In this document: in pieces, positions 26,620-35,160 of the stretch | Layout of the letters: the number at the start of each line of letters is the position of its first letter | How positions within the stretch are numbered: position 1 is the stretch's first letter | NCBI RefSeq assembly: GCF_028682455.1 | Contig: NZ_JANHLD010000002.1 | Span: forward strand, 806,001-870,000 | Reading direction: 5' to 3' | DNA: 64,000 nt | Source of the DNA: Pseudomonas putida | GTDB lineage: Bacteria; Pseudomonadota; Gammaproteobacteria; Pseudomonadales; Pseudomonadaceae | Position numbers and translations under genes: made by a program | Notes under the pieces: generated by a model | What the model saw: the letters and a program-made list of their open reading frames with translations, nothing else | The model's database searches: none | Told to the model about the DNA's origin: nothing

Positions 26620-28481
26620 TGCCCACCTCGCACCGGCCAGCGCTTGATAAAGCCCCGGTCCTTGGAATACAGCTCGGTCTGGGTGAAGGTGTTCAGGGCC
26701 ACATAGCGGGCAAAGAACGCCTCCAGCACCGAGGCCAGGGCAAAGGCACCGGTACCTTCGCACGCGGCATCATCGAGGGTCAGCTGGATCAGCAAGCCGC
26801 GGCCGACCGCCACCGGCCCATCGCCCGGCAGCCGCCGGGTCAGCACTTGGGTGCGCACCGACACCACGCTACTGCACAGGTGCTGCAACACCGCATCCTG
26901 CGCGGGCACATGCAGTGACAGCAGCTCGCGCAAAGCCTGCGCGCCCCGCTCGCCATCCTCGCTGCACAGCGGCAGGTAGTTGCGCGACAGGTGCTGGATC
27001 GCCTGCCATTGCCGCTCGCCCGACGCCAGGCTCGGCCACGGCCGCGAAGGGCCGGCCAGACACCGAACGGCCAGCACCGGCGCACTGATGTCCAGGACAA
27101 AATCGGTCGCGCCCTTGCCAAACGGCATGAGCCGCGGCAAATCGCGGTTGGAGCACAGCACGTGCGCCGCCAACTGGTGCAGCTCGCCATGGCCGGGCGA
27201 ATCGCCCGCCTCGACCAACGAGATGGACAGGTCGCTGCCACTGTAAGGGGCGTGCGCGGTGTTGGCCGCGGGCCTGATCCGACTGGGGCTGCGACGGATC
27301 TGAAAATAGCCCGAGCAGGTGCGATCGTGGGCTTCGCCTGGGGGGCAATACAGCGGCAGGTAACGATGTGGTTCGCGACTGCCCATGCGATAACCCTGCA
27401 CCTCCAGCACCTGATGGATTTCATGGGCCTGGGGGTTGGAGGGTTCGACGACCAGGGCAATGTCCTGCGTGTGTCGTACCAGGTTGATACGCTCGGTGCG
27501 CTTGCTGAACAGGTTCTGCGCGGGCGCGCAGAACAGCGCGAACATCGAATCGATCCGCCCTGGCGGCAGGGGCTGGTTCAATGGCGCGAGCAGGAACACC
27601 AGCTCCAGGCAATCGCCGGCGTGGCGACGCACTGCCGGGCCCAGGCCGCCAATATCGATGAAACGCTGGCCCTGCGGGAACGCCAGGAACCGCTTGAGCG
27701 TGCCGGTCCCGGCATGCCCGGCAGCAGCGCCATGCAGCGGGTGGCTTTCGCCGGCGTCCGGGTGGGCGTGGGCCAGCTGGCCCGCGTCGATGATCTCACA
27801 CCAGCCCGGCTCCGCTCCCGCGGGCCGGGCAAGCATCACCTGGGTGCGTGACAGCAGGGCTTCGTGCAGGGCCAGGGACGACGATGCATTGCCGGCGATA
27901 TACACGCGCAAGTGGCTCAGTGCCAATTGGTCGAAGCTCAACCCCGCCTTGGTCCGCAGCCGCAGTCGCACTGCCGAGTGCGCCTGCCCCCTGCAGGCCG
28001 CAGGCAACGCTGGCAGCAGGCTCGCGTTGGGCAGGTAGTCGGCCGACTCGACCTGTAGCGGCCACAAGGTCACCGGCGCGGTGGTACGCCACTCGCAGCG
28101 CACGCTTCGGCCGTCGACCGCGGCATTGCCACTCAGCGCACTGCCGGCGGGTACCTCGAAGCCCGCGACCAGGCTGCCCTGGTGCAGGTCGGGGGTCATT
28201 TGCACGACGGCCATGGACGCAAGCGGCGCCAGTGCCTGGGGCTGGACCTGCTGTAGCAGGTTCTCGGTGAAGTGTGGAAACTCGGACTCCAGCTGCAGCT
28301 GGATACGCGCCGTCAGGAACCCCAGCCCTTCGAGCAGGCGTTCGATAAAGGGGTCGCCCATGCTTTGCGAATTCAAGCCCAGGTGGCCAGCTACCTTGGG
28401 ATAGGCCTGGGCGAACTCGTCGGCGCCTTCACGCAAGAATTGCAATTCGCGCTCGTACAGGCGCAGCAGGCGCTCATCCAT
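26604..28481 (-). CDS. tssF: T6SS baseplate protein TssF
   Basis: About 625 residues from the ATG at 28481. The start MDERLLRLYERELQFLREG and the motifs DPFIERLLEGLGFLTARIQLQL and NLLQQVQPQALAPLASMAVV are typical of TssF (VasA/ImpG). It forms the baseplate with TssE, TssG and TssK. The start overlaps the tssE stop by 8 bp. The longer open frame upstream of 28481 is out-of-frame sequence of tssE. Confidence 0.93.
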   Translation of the reverse strand: MDERLLRLYERELQFLREGADEFAQAYPKVAGHLGLNSQSMGDPFIERLLEGLGFLTARIQLQLESEFPHFTENLLQQVQPQALAPLASMAVVQMTPDLHQGSLVAGFEVPAGSALSGNAAVDGRSVRCEWRTTAPVTLWPLQVESADYLPNASLLPALPAACRGQAHSAVRLRLRTKAGLSFDQLALSHLRVYIAGNASSSLALHEALLSRTQVMLARPAGAEPGWCEIIDAGQLAHAHPDAGESHPLHGAAAGHAGTGTLKRFLAFPQGQRFIDIGGLGPAVRRHAGDCLELVFLLAPLNQPLPPGRIDSMFALFCAPAQNLFSKRTERINLVRHTQDIALVVEPSNPQAHEIHQVLEVQGYRMGSREPHRYLPLYCPPGEAHDRTCSGYFQIRRSPSRIRPAANTAHAPYSGSDLSISLVEAGDSPGHGELHQLAAHVLCSNRDLPRLMPFGKGATDFVLDISAPVLAVRCLAGPSRPWPSLASGERQWQAIQHLSRNYLPLCSEDGERGAQALRELLSLHVPAQDAVLQHLCSSVVSVRTQVLTRRLPGDGPVAVGRGLLIQLTLDDAACEGTGAFALASVLEAFFARYVALNTFTQTELYSKDRGFIKRWPVRGGQCMSL

Positions 28482-28962
28482 GGTGGGCGTAGGTATCGGA
28501 GACAGCGAGGCGGACTTCCCCGCTTTCGGTGTTCCAGGCCGAGCGGAACACAAAGGGATAGACATTGGCCACATCGCGCAGCTCGCCCTGGATGGCGAAC
28601 TCGATCTGGGGTGTCGAGGCATGGCTGCGATTGAGCCGGGTGATATGCAGGCTGTGCCGCACGATACGCGGCTCGAATGCCGCGATGGCCTGGCGAATAC
28701 GCTTCTCGAGGACATTGGGCTCGAGGCTGGACAAGGTCTTGCCGGCAATATTGCCAATGCCGTAGTTGAGTACCGAGCGCGCCACGTACGGGGGGATGTC
28801 GCGCCCCGGCGCGGGAAACAGTCCGGACGCATTGAACAGCATGCCGAGATCGACCCTCAGTTTATCGAGCACCTCGCTTTTGCTCGCCCTTCCCGGTGAA
28901 TAAACAGAGGGCGTGTCATCGGCACTCAAGCGTTCGAGCAAGGTAGAGGTAAAACTGGTCAT
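28474..28962 (-). CDS. tssE: T6SS baseplate protein TssE (gp25-like)
   Basis: About 162 residues from the ATG at 28962 (another ATG at 28992 would add ten residues). gp25-like features are LLERLSAD near the start, VLNYGIGNIAGKTLSSL, IRQAIAAFEPRI and FAIQGELRD. It lies between hcp and tssF. The internal GIGNIAG region matches the lysozyme-like gp25 fold. Confidence 0.9.
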   Translation of the reverse strand: MTSFTSTLLERLSADDTPSVYSPGRASKSEVLDKLRVDLGMLFNASGLFPAPGRDIPPYVARSVLNYGIGNIAGKTLSSLEPNVLEKRIRQAIAAFEPRIVRHSLHITRLNRSHASTPQIEFAIQGELRDVANVYPFVFRSAWNTESGEVRLAVSDTYAHHG

Positions 28963-29058
28963 GACGTATGCCTTCAACTGCCGATAGGCCATGGCGTGGA
29001 CCGAGGTGCGTGCCAGGTTGGCCGCACCTCGGTGTGTTGCCGTGTCGCGATGTCGAAA

Positions 29059-29529
29059 TCAGGCTTTGGCGATCACGTCGTAGCTCTTCTCGACCGAACC
29101 TTTCTCGATGTCACCGTCGAAGTGGTAGTACTTGTAGTTGATCGCGGTGTAGTTGAGGCTAATGTGCTCTTCCGGACGATTGTTGGTCGAGTTCTGGGTA
29201 GAGAACGAACTCACGATGGGTTTGGTCAACTCGATGGTCAACAGCCGCTGGGAGGGCTTTTCGCTGCCCGCTGCATGCATGACGACAATGGTCGCCTTGT
29301 CGAACGCGCGACCCTTGAGGGCCTGGATGAAGAACTCCGGGGAGGTCTTGTCGGCGCCCTTGGTCAACATCAGCTCCGAGATGTTTGCCTGGCTGACATC
29401 ACGGTCGGCGCCCTGAACCTGGATGTGTCGGGTAACGCTCAACGAATAGGAGCTGAACTCGATCCAGTCTTCATGCCCCTTGACCGTGACGGTACCCTTC
29501 ACTTCTTTTTCAAACTTAACCAAGATCAT
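29059..29529 (-). CDS. hcp: T6SS tube protein Hcp (TssD)
   Basis: 156 residues of the Hcp1/DUF796 family. It has ILVKFEKEVKGTVTVKGHEDWIEF-type N-terminal strands, TKGADKTSPEFFIQALKG, and SLNYTAINYKYYHFD near the end. Hcp hexamers form the inner tube and can carry small effectors. It lies between tssC and tssE with gaps of about 70 bp and 96 bp, long enough for its own ribosome site and mRNA processing, as expected for the most abundant T6SS product. Confidence 0.93.
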   Translation of the reverse strand: MILVKFEKEVKGTVTVKGHEDWIEFSSYSLSVTRHIQVQGADRDVSQANISELMLTKGADKTSPEFFIQALKGRAFDKATIVVMHAAGSEKPSQRLLTIELTKPIVSSFSTQNSTNNRPEEHISLNYTAINYKYYHFDGDIEKGSVEKSYDVIAKA

Positions 29530-29599
29530 AGATTTACTCCTTTCAATGATTACTGCTCAATAAATTCGGCTGTGCATCACGACGGTCCCGGGGTGTTGC

Positions 29600-31090
29600 T
29601 CAACCCTTGATCGACGGCAACTTCGACACCAGGCGCAACGAGACGGTGAGCCCTTCGAGCTGGTAGTGAGGGCGCAGGAAGAACTTCGCCCGGTAGAAGC
29701 CCGGCGCGGCGGGATCTTCCTCGATGTTCACTTCTGCGGCGGCCAGCGGCTTGCGGGCCTTGTCGATGTCGGTCGCGGTCGCCGGGTTCATCTCGACGTA
29801 GCGATTGATCCAGCTGTTGAGCCAGGTCTCGAGGTCGGCGCGCTCCTTGAACGACCCAACCTTGTCGCGCACGATGCATTTCAGGTAATGGGCGAAGCGG
29901 CACGTGGCGAACAGGTATGGCAGCCGTGCTGCCAACAACGCATTGGCCGAGGCGTCCGGATCGTCATAGCGCTGCGGGCTGTGCAGGGACTGCGCGCCGA
30001 TGAACGCTGCGACCGAGGAGTTCTTGCAATGCACCAGCGGCATGAAGCCGTTGTTGGCAAGTTCCAGCTCGCGCCGGTCACTGATGGCGATCTCGGTGGG
30101 GCACGTGGTGTCGACACCGCCGTCTTCGCTCGGGTAGGTATGCACCGGCAGCCCGCTGATCGCCCCGCCCGACTCGATGCCACGGATCTGCGAACACCAG
30201 CCGTACTGCTTGAACGAGCGGTTGACGTTGAGGCCCATCGCATAGGCCGCATTGACCCACAGGTAGTTGTCGGCATCGCCCTGGGTGAGTTCCTCGAAGT
30301 TGAACTCCTCGACCGGCGCGGTCTTTGCGCCGTAAGGGATGCGCCCCAGGAAGCGTGGCAGGGTCAAACCGACGTAGCGGGAATCTTCGGAGTTGCGCAG
30401 GTTGCGCCAGGCCGCATGCTCCGGCGTCTGGAACAGCTTGCCCAGCTCGCGCGGGTTGGCCAGTTCGCGCCACGAATCCATCAGCAGCGCCCCAGGGGCC
30501 GTGCCACTGATCAAGGGCGCGTGGGCGGCGGCAGAAATCTTCGCCAGCGACGCCAGCAACTCCACATCGGGCGGGCTGTTGTCGAAGTAGTAGTCGGCGA
30601 TCATCATGCCGTACGGCTCGCCGCCAAACTGGCCGTACTCGTGCTCGTAGATCTTCTTGAACACCGGGCTCTGGTCCCAGGCGGCACCCTTGAATTTCTT
30701 CAGTTCCTGCGCCAGGTCGGCCTTGGAAATATTGAAGAAACGAATCTTCAGTTTTTCATCGGTCTCGGTGTTGCTCACCAGGTGATGCAAGCCACGCCAG
30801 GCCGACTCCACCTTCTGCAACTCCGGATGGTGCAGGATCGCGTTGATCTGGCTCGACAGCTTGCTGTCGATCGCCGCGATCATCGCCTCCAGGGTGTTCA
30901 AGGTATCGTCCGAGATCAGCTCGGTGGCGCTCATGGCCTGGGTGGCCAGCGTGTTGACCGCGCTGCGGATGGCGAGGCTGGCCTGCTCGGTACGCGGCTT
31001 GAACTCCTGCAGGAGCATGTGATCGAACGCATCGGCATCCAGCAATACGGGCTCTTGAAACGTCGTTTGCTGCTGTTCGGTTAAAGACAT
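29600..31090 (-). CDS. tssC: T6SS sheath protein TssC (VipB)
   Basis: 496 residues with clear TssC features: LESAWRGLHHLV near residue 95, FKKIYEHEYGQFGGEPYGMMIADY, LPRFLGRIPYG, NFEELTQGDADNYLWVNAAYAMG and a C-terminal FYRAKFFLRPHYQLEGL. It forms the contractile sheath with TssB. It is 11 bp downstream of tssB. Confidence 0.95.
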   Translation of the reverse strand: MSLTEQQQTTFQEPVLLDADAFDHMLLQEFKPRTEQASLAIRSAVNTLATQAMSATELISDDTLNTLEAMIAAIDSKLSSQINAILHHPELQKVESAWRGLHHLVSNTETDEKLKIRFFNISKADLAQELKKFKGAAWDQSPVFKKIYEHEYGQFGGEPYGMMIADYYFDNSPPDVELLASLAKISAAAHAPLISGTAPGALLMDSWRELANPRELGKLFQTPEHAAWRNLRNSEDSRYVGLTLPRFLGRIPYGAKTAPVEEFNFEELTQGDADNYLWVNAAYAMGLNVNRSFKQYGWCSQIRGIESGGAISGLPVHTYPSEDGGVDTTCPTEIAISDRRELELANNGFMPLVHCKNSSVAAFIGAQSLHSPQRYDDPDASANALLAARLPYLFATCRFAHYLKCIVRDKVGSFKERADLETWLNSWINRYVEMNPATATDIDKARKPLAAAEVNIEEDPAAPGFYRAKFFLRPHYQLEGLTVSLRLVSKLPSIKG

Positions 31091-31101
31091 GACAAATGAC
31101 C

Positions 31102-31620
31102 TTACTCGTTGGATTCATTCGGTAGTTGCGCGCGCTCCGACACGGCACTCATCAGCGCGCCGTCGCGAAGCAATTGGGCGACCAATTGTTCGGCACCGCG
31201 TTTTCCATCCATGTAGGTCAGCAAGTTGGCAAGTTGGTTACGGGCCTCGAGCAACTTGCGAAGCGGCTCGATGTTCTGGGCAATCGCACCGGGACTGAAG
31301 TCCGCCATGCTGCGAAAATCCAGTTCGATTTCCATATTGCCTTCGCCGGTCAACTCATTGGCGACGCGCAGTTGCACGCCCGGGTTGATGGCGCGCATGC
31401 GGTCATCGAAGTTGTCTACATCGATCTCCAGGAACTCGCGCTCTGCTACCGGCGGCAGCGACCGGGTCTTGTGCCCCGACAAGTCGGCGAGGACGCCGTT
31501 GACGAAGGGAATCTCGATAGTTTTGTCATTGCCATAGAGTTCGACCTCGTATTCGATCTGAACACGCGGCGCACGGTTATGGGCGATAAACTTCTGACCA
31601 CCACTGTTGCTGGACATCAT
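31102..31620 (-). CDS. tssB: T6SS sheath protein TssB (VipA)
   Basis: 172 residues: GGQKFIAHNRAPRVQIEYEVE-like start, IEIPFVNGVLADLSG, EFLEIDVDNFDDRM and SMADFSPGAIAQNIEPLRKLLEARNQL, all typical of TssB. It makes the sheath with TssC. Canonical N-terminal ClpV-binding helix residues on the TssC partner cannot be judged from sequence by eye; see the note on missing clpV. Confidence 0.94.
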   Translation of the reverse strand: MMSSNSGGQKFIAHNRAPRVQIEYEVELYGNDKTIEIPFVNGVLADLSGHKTRSLPPVAEREFLEIDVDNFDDRMRAINPGVQLRVANELTGEGNMEIELDFRSMADFSPGAIAQNIEPLRKLLEARNQLANLLTYMDGKRGAEQLVAQLLRDGALMSAVSERAQLPNESNE

Positions 31621-31647
31621 TTCATCCTCAATTAAAAGATCTACACA

Positions 31648-32661
31648 TCAATCGTTCTTGATCCCGGCCAGCTGGCGGACTTCTTCAATACTTGAGGGTG
31701 TCAACTCGGCAATGATCTGCATGAAGTCCATCATTGCCAGGCGCTGCACACGCTGGAGCAACACCGGCACCGGACTGCTGGGTTCGTAATGCCCGTAGTA
31801 ACGCTCGACCGCTTCAAGCGCCCTGAGCACTTGCTCTCTGCTGTGGCACTCACCCGGCACCCCTTCAGCCGGTTCAGCGCCCTGCCTGCCGTCCCGCGGA
31901 TGCTCTTGTGTGCCGCTCGACTGCGCGGGCTTGCGGCCGCCCACCCGAGCTTCAAGCACCTCGACCCAGGTGGTCATCTGCAAGGCCAGCGGTTGCAACG
32001 GCGACACACTGAAAAGACCGGTGTGTGCATCCAGGCTGTGGCCGATATCCAGCAGCAAGGTCTTGACCTGATCGAGCACGCCAAGGCTGCTCTCAAGCTC
32101 GGTGGAGCACCCGGGCTCGACCAGGCTGCCCAGGCGCAACAGACATTCGGCGCGCTGGCTGGACTCGCCACCGGCAGCGATCACTGCCAGGTCGGCCACG
32201 CTGAAAGGCTCGCTGCCAGGGGCGCACGCCAGCACTTCGCGCCCAAGCGTGGACGACACGCCGCCTGGCACCGCCAGCTCGGCCAGTGCGTTGATACGCA
32301 TGATCGGATCGAACTGATCGAGCGGATCGAGCTGCGGGTGCACCGTCTCCCAACGCTCCTGCAGCAAGTAGCGCAACACGCGCAAACCGCCGATCAGCCC
32401 AGGCAACCCTTCGCGCTCGAGCCACGCCCGGACCAGGCAGGCAGCCACGCGCAAATCCTGGGTACGCTCGAACAACTTCAAGCACAGCAATTCAACGACG
32501 CGCCACTCAATCGGTTCGGGGGTGTAGATATGCTCCCCGTATTGGGTGTCTTGTTGCTCGGTTGCCTGGCGAAACAACTCCAGAAAATCCGCATCATATT
32601 CAAGATTGTCGCCGCACTCGCGCGCGGCAAGTTCATCGATAAATAAGGATATGTCTATCAT
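31648..32661 (-). CDS. tssA: T6SS assembly protein TssA (ImpA_N domain)
   Basis: 337 residues. The ImpA_N-type region includes EPIEWRVVELLCLKLFERTQDLRVAACLVRAWLEREGLPGL and VHPQLDPLDQFDPIMRINALAEL. The C-terminal part is short (AVERYYGHYEPSSPVPVLLQRVQRL), as in the short TssA class. It is the first gene of the T6SS operon, with an RcsB-like box about 100 bp upstream at the end of the ADP-ribosyltransferase gene. Confidence 0.9.
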   Translation of the reverse strand: MIDISLFIDELAARECGDNLEYDADFLELFRQATEQQDTQYGEHIYTPEPIEWRVVELLCLKLFERTQDLRVAACLVRAWLEREGLPGLIGGLRVLRYLLQERWETVHPQLDPLDQFDPIMRINALAELAVPGGVSSTLGREVLACAPGSEPFSVADLAVIAAGGESSQRAECLLRLGSLVEPGCSTELESSLGVLDQVKTLLLDIGHSLDAHTGLFSVSPLQPLALQMTTWVEVLEARVGGRKPAQSSGTQEHPRDGRQGAEPAEGVPGECHSREQVLRALEAVERYYGHYEPSSPVPVLLQRVQRLAMMDFMQIIAELTPSSIEEVRQLAGIKND

Positions 32662-32762
32662 GATCTACGCCTGGATACACGAAACAGAGCGCAGCGCTAA
32701 GCGTCTTGTGTTCGCACATATAACAATGAACTTACATTAACAATGCCCACCCCCAACAGCAC

Positions 32763-32776
32763 TAGGAAAGTTCTTA
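32763..32776 (-). promoter_or_regulatory. RcsB-like box upstream of tssA
   Basis: On the transcribed strand the site reads TAAGAACTTTCCTA. This matches 12 of 14 bases of the enterobacterial RcsAB consensus TAAGAATATTCCTA and fits the local consensus TARGANNNTTCYKA. It overlaps the stop codon of the upstream toxin-like gene. A weak -10-like GTTAAT lies about 20 bp downstream. See the regulon finding. Confidence 0.5.
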
Positions 32777-33709
32777 GATTGATTGAAACCCCAAACTTGC
32801 GAGTGCCAGGGCCTCGACCTGGCGTTTTACGGTACCCGCATTGTTAGTAGCGGCCTGTTCCATGACCAGCATGTGCGTACCGTTCTTCCTGGTCGAAATA
32901 CCGCGAAATATCACATTGAATCGAGTACCCGGCGGATAGATGACTTCCTTCAAGCCATTCCCGCCCTCGTCTATCCCTGAACGCACCTGCCGCGCCGCCA
33001 GGCCGAAGATGACAATCATGGATTTGTCCGGCCCGTCGTCCACGCCATAGACGGCCTTCATGAACGCATCGGCCCGGCCCATGACCTCGCTGGCCGACAA
33101 GAATGCCGGCTCCGTGTAGACGCCGGGCAGCGGTGCATATCGACGCTTGACGGCACGAAAACTGATGCGCGTCGCAGGGCTCTCCAGCCGGGTCAGCGCC
33201 TCCTTGATCAGCGTGACCACACGCTCCAGCGACGGCGACACCTGTGGTTGCCTCAAATACTGGTTGATCGAGGTGTAGTGGTCCGGCCCCAGGTAATAGC
33301 GCAGTGCCAGGTACTCACTGTCGCTCAGGGCTGCCGCACGCGGGGCACGGTCCTGATCCTTGTGCGCCAGCGCAGCGATGACGCCCACCTGCCGCACACT
33401 GAAGGCAGGCTCGAAGATCGCCATCATCTTCCTGATTCGATCGGTACTTGCACCCAGCGCCAACAACCCTTCGTGCAAATGGCTGCCGGCAAGATCGGTT
33501 GTTTGCGCGCTGCGCGCAGCGGGCTGGCGATCGCTTCCCGGCGGGCCGATCGCATCGAACAAGCCACCCAGCCCCGCGGAGTTGCCTGCAGCCGTTTCCT
33601 GACGCCCCAGGCGTGGCTTTTTCACAGCGTAGTGAGTTGCATTGTTTTCCATAAGCCATTCACCGCACCTGTTGCGCCCGGCACCAGAGGCCATGATCAA
33701 CTGCTCCAT
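32774..33709 (-). CDS. ADP-ribosyltransferase-fold protein (candidate effector)
   Basis: 311 residues. Features of the R-S-E class of ADP-ribosyltransferases occur in order: ALRYYLGPDHYTSINQYLR (136-153, like the YT...Y..IN..LR helix of toxin ARTs), Arg185 in ISFRAV, the STS-like FLSAS (203-207), and Glu255 in LKEVIYPPGTRF, matching the ExE-LPPGT turn. At the first Glu of ExE there is Leu253, so arginine may not be the target. The first 90 residues look like a disordered, Gly/Ala-rich leader with no signal peptide. A start at 33694 has a better GGAG site and fits the predicted promoter. The gene is 112 bp upstream of tssA on the same strand. No immunity-like gene is adjacent. Confidence 0.72.
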   Translation of the reverse strand: MEQLIMASGAGRNRCGEWLMENNATHYAVKKPRLGRQETAAGNSAGLGGLFDAIGPPGSDRQPAARSAQTTDLAGSHLHEGLLALGASTDRIRKMMAIFEPAFSVRQVGVIAALAHKDQDRAPRAAALSDSEYLALRYYLGPDHYTSINQYLRQPQVSPSLERVVTLIKEALTRLESPATRISFRAVKRRYAPLPGVYTEPAFLSASEVMGRADAFMKAVYGVDDGPDKSMIVIFGLAARQVRSGIDEGGNGLKEVIYPPGTRFNVIFRGISTRKNGTHMLVMEQAATNNAGTVKRQVEALALASLGFQSI

Positions 33710-33722
33710 TAATCAAGCAGGT

Positions 33723-33768
33723 CGTATAACACCGCCAATATTGTCCTGCTATAAGAAACCTCCTAATA
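33723..33768 (-). promoter_or_regulatory. RcsB-like box plus -10 for the ADP-ribosyltransferase gene
   Basis: The box on the transcribed strand is TAGGAGGTTTCTTA (33752-33765). About 25 bp downstream is the -10-like TATACG (33723-33728). The spacing equals that at the fimbrial promoters. It implies a transcript start near 33716, which favours the 33694 start codon. The surrounding intergenic DNA is AT-rich. Confidence 0.5.
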
Positions 33769-33943
33769 AGTTAGTCACGACACGCCAACTAACACATCAT
33801 CACCCACACCAATAGTTATATTGACGCCTTGCAACTTTTCCAACTACCGTGCCTATCGATTACAGATGCCCTGCAAGCAGGCGTATTGTTTGCAGTCCAT
33901 GCCATACCGCCATCAAGCAAGTTGCCAGGGAGATTGGCCTAAG

Positions 33944-34579
33944 ATGCCGCAATTCATAGCTGCCCCTATCAATAGTCATATGCACTGTGGCCAACACTAT
34001 ACGAAGCGCTCGCTGCGCCCCGGCAAACACGTCTATGCGCCTGGCCTTTGCTTCGGGTTTACCCTTGCCTGGCTGAAGAACATCCAAATGGACCGCACCT
34101 GGACGAGCCTGCCCTCGCGGCTGGAGGCGATGCTTGGCCAGCACCTCTATGCGTACGGCCACTCAACGCGGCCCTATGCCCGCAACGACTGGAACCTAGC
34201 GCAGGAATCGGCAGACCTGACCGAGATCGCCCAAGGCACTTCACCGGGATCGTGGGTGCAGGATCCAGAACTGCTGCACTGCTGCCAGCTACAAGGCTTC
34301 CGGCCAACCTACCTGGGCGAACTGAGTACCTATCGGATCCTGTTTCACCTGAACGGATGCCGGGCCGGCGAGACAAAAACCTACCTGCTCACCTCTGCAG
34401 GTCACGCGCTGGGATTGGCCATGCGCCGGGGTGAAATCGCCTTGTTCGACTCAAACACCGGCCTCACCCTCTACAGCGTCGAAGAAGCCCTGGACAACGC
34501 ACACCTCATGCACTGCCTCAACCTACTGCTGGCTGGCGCCACATTCCACCAATTTGGCGTACTGCAACTAACCTTCTGA
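33944..34579 (+). CDS. YopT/AvrPphB-like (C58) cysteine protease, candidate effector
   Basis: 211 residues from the ATG at 33944; an in-frame TTG at 33821 would add 41 residues without good support. A papain-like triad is visible: Cys36 in APGLCFGFTLAWL, His154 in SAGHALGL and Asp169 in ALFDSNTG. The His-Asp spacing of 15 and the order C-H-D match the C58 family (YopT, AvrPphB), whose members are injected proteases that cut host GTPases or kinases. There is no signal peptide. It is divergent from the ADP-ribosyltransferase gene, so the two form a toxin-like pair between the T6SS and T2SS operons. Which machine exports it is not shown by the sequence. Confidence 0.68.
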   Translation: MPQFIAAPINSHMHCGQHYTKRSLRPGKHVYAPGLCFGFTLAWLKNIQMDRTWTSLPSRLEAMLGQHLYAYGHSTRPYARNDWNLAQESADLTEIAQGTSPGSWVQDPELLHCCQLQGFRPTYLGELSTYRILFHLNGCRAGETKTYLLTSAGHALGLAMRRGEIALFDSNTGLTLYSVEEALDNAHLMHCLNLLLAGATFHQFGVLQLTF

Positions 34580-34586
34580 CTCCCCC

Positions 34587-34700
34587 CTGCGGGAGCGGGC
34601 TTGCCTCGCCTATGGCCGGTACAGCCTGCACTTTCGGGGGTTACTTGGCCTACGGCCGCGTTGCGGCCGATCGCGGGCAAGCCCGCTCCCACACGCACCG
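34587..34700. repeat. REP/BIME pair
   Basis: Inverted REP copies, GCGGGAGCGGGCTTGCC at the left and GGGCAAGCCCGCTCCC at 34675-34690, enclose an inner CGGCCGCGTTGCGGCCG hairpin. This is the P. putida-type REP arrangement. It follows the protease gene and may also act as a transcript end. Confidence 0.75.
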
Positions 34701-34784
34701 CGCAAGGCCAGCAAGAGCGCAGCGAATTGTGCTCTTGATCTTGATCTTGCTTTTGATCTTCAGGCCCCGTTAACCAGAAGGGCC

Positions 34785-35040
34785 GAACGGAGGTGTCGTG
34801 GAGGGGCTAGCGCGCAGCGCCTTCGGCGAATGCCGAAGATGCGAAGCGTAGAGTTGCTTGCAACTCGTAGCTCGCAATGCCCCGTAGCGACACCGCAGTG
34901 AGGGGACCCGAAGCGCAGCGTAGGGCCCCTGGTGGGGCGAGAATTTTTTGCTTACTTTTTTTTTCGACTGAAAAAAAGTAAGGCGCCGTAAGGGCGCAAA
35001 GGTGACTCGGCATCACCTTGGCAAATGGATATGCTCACCC
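34785..35040. repeat. Non-coding dispersed-type element with T/A-rich inverted repeat
   Basis: No convincing gene. The stretch is rich in short mirrored words (ccttcggcgaatgccgaag; gttgcttgcaac) and ends with a T-run and A-run pairing around CGACTG, then AGGCGCCGTAAGGGCGC. From memory this is the kind of sequence found many times in P. putida-group genomes beside REPs. Together with the two REP clusters it fills the gap between the protease gene and gspM; nothing else was seen there. Confidence 0.5.
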
Positions 35041-35079
35041 CCCCTTAAAACCCAAACAAAGGTGTGACCTGGATTACGA

Positions 35080-35160
35080 CCGCTTTGCGGCCGATCGCGG
35101 GCAAGCCCGCTCCCACAGGCACCGCGCAAGGCCTCATCGCGGGCCAAGCCCGCTCCTACC
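35080..35160. repeat. REP pair overlapping the 3' end of gspM
   Basis: One REP copy lies at about 35080-35118 (cgctttgcggccgatcgcgg then gcaagcccgctcccac). A second copy at 35133-35160 contains the gspM stop codon, so the last residues of GspM are encoded by repeat sequence. Confidence 0.7.

Noticed and set aside
34807..35016. Short open frames in the repeat-rich gap after the protease gene
   Set aside because: Frames fall in dispersed-type repeat DNA, with no ribosome site and no conserved look.
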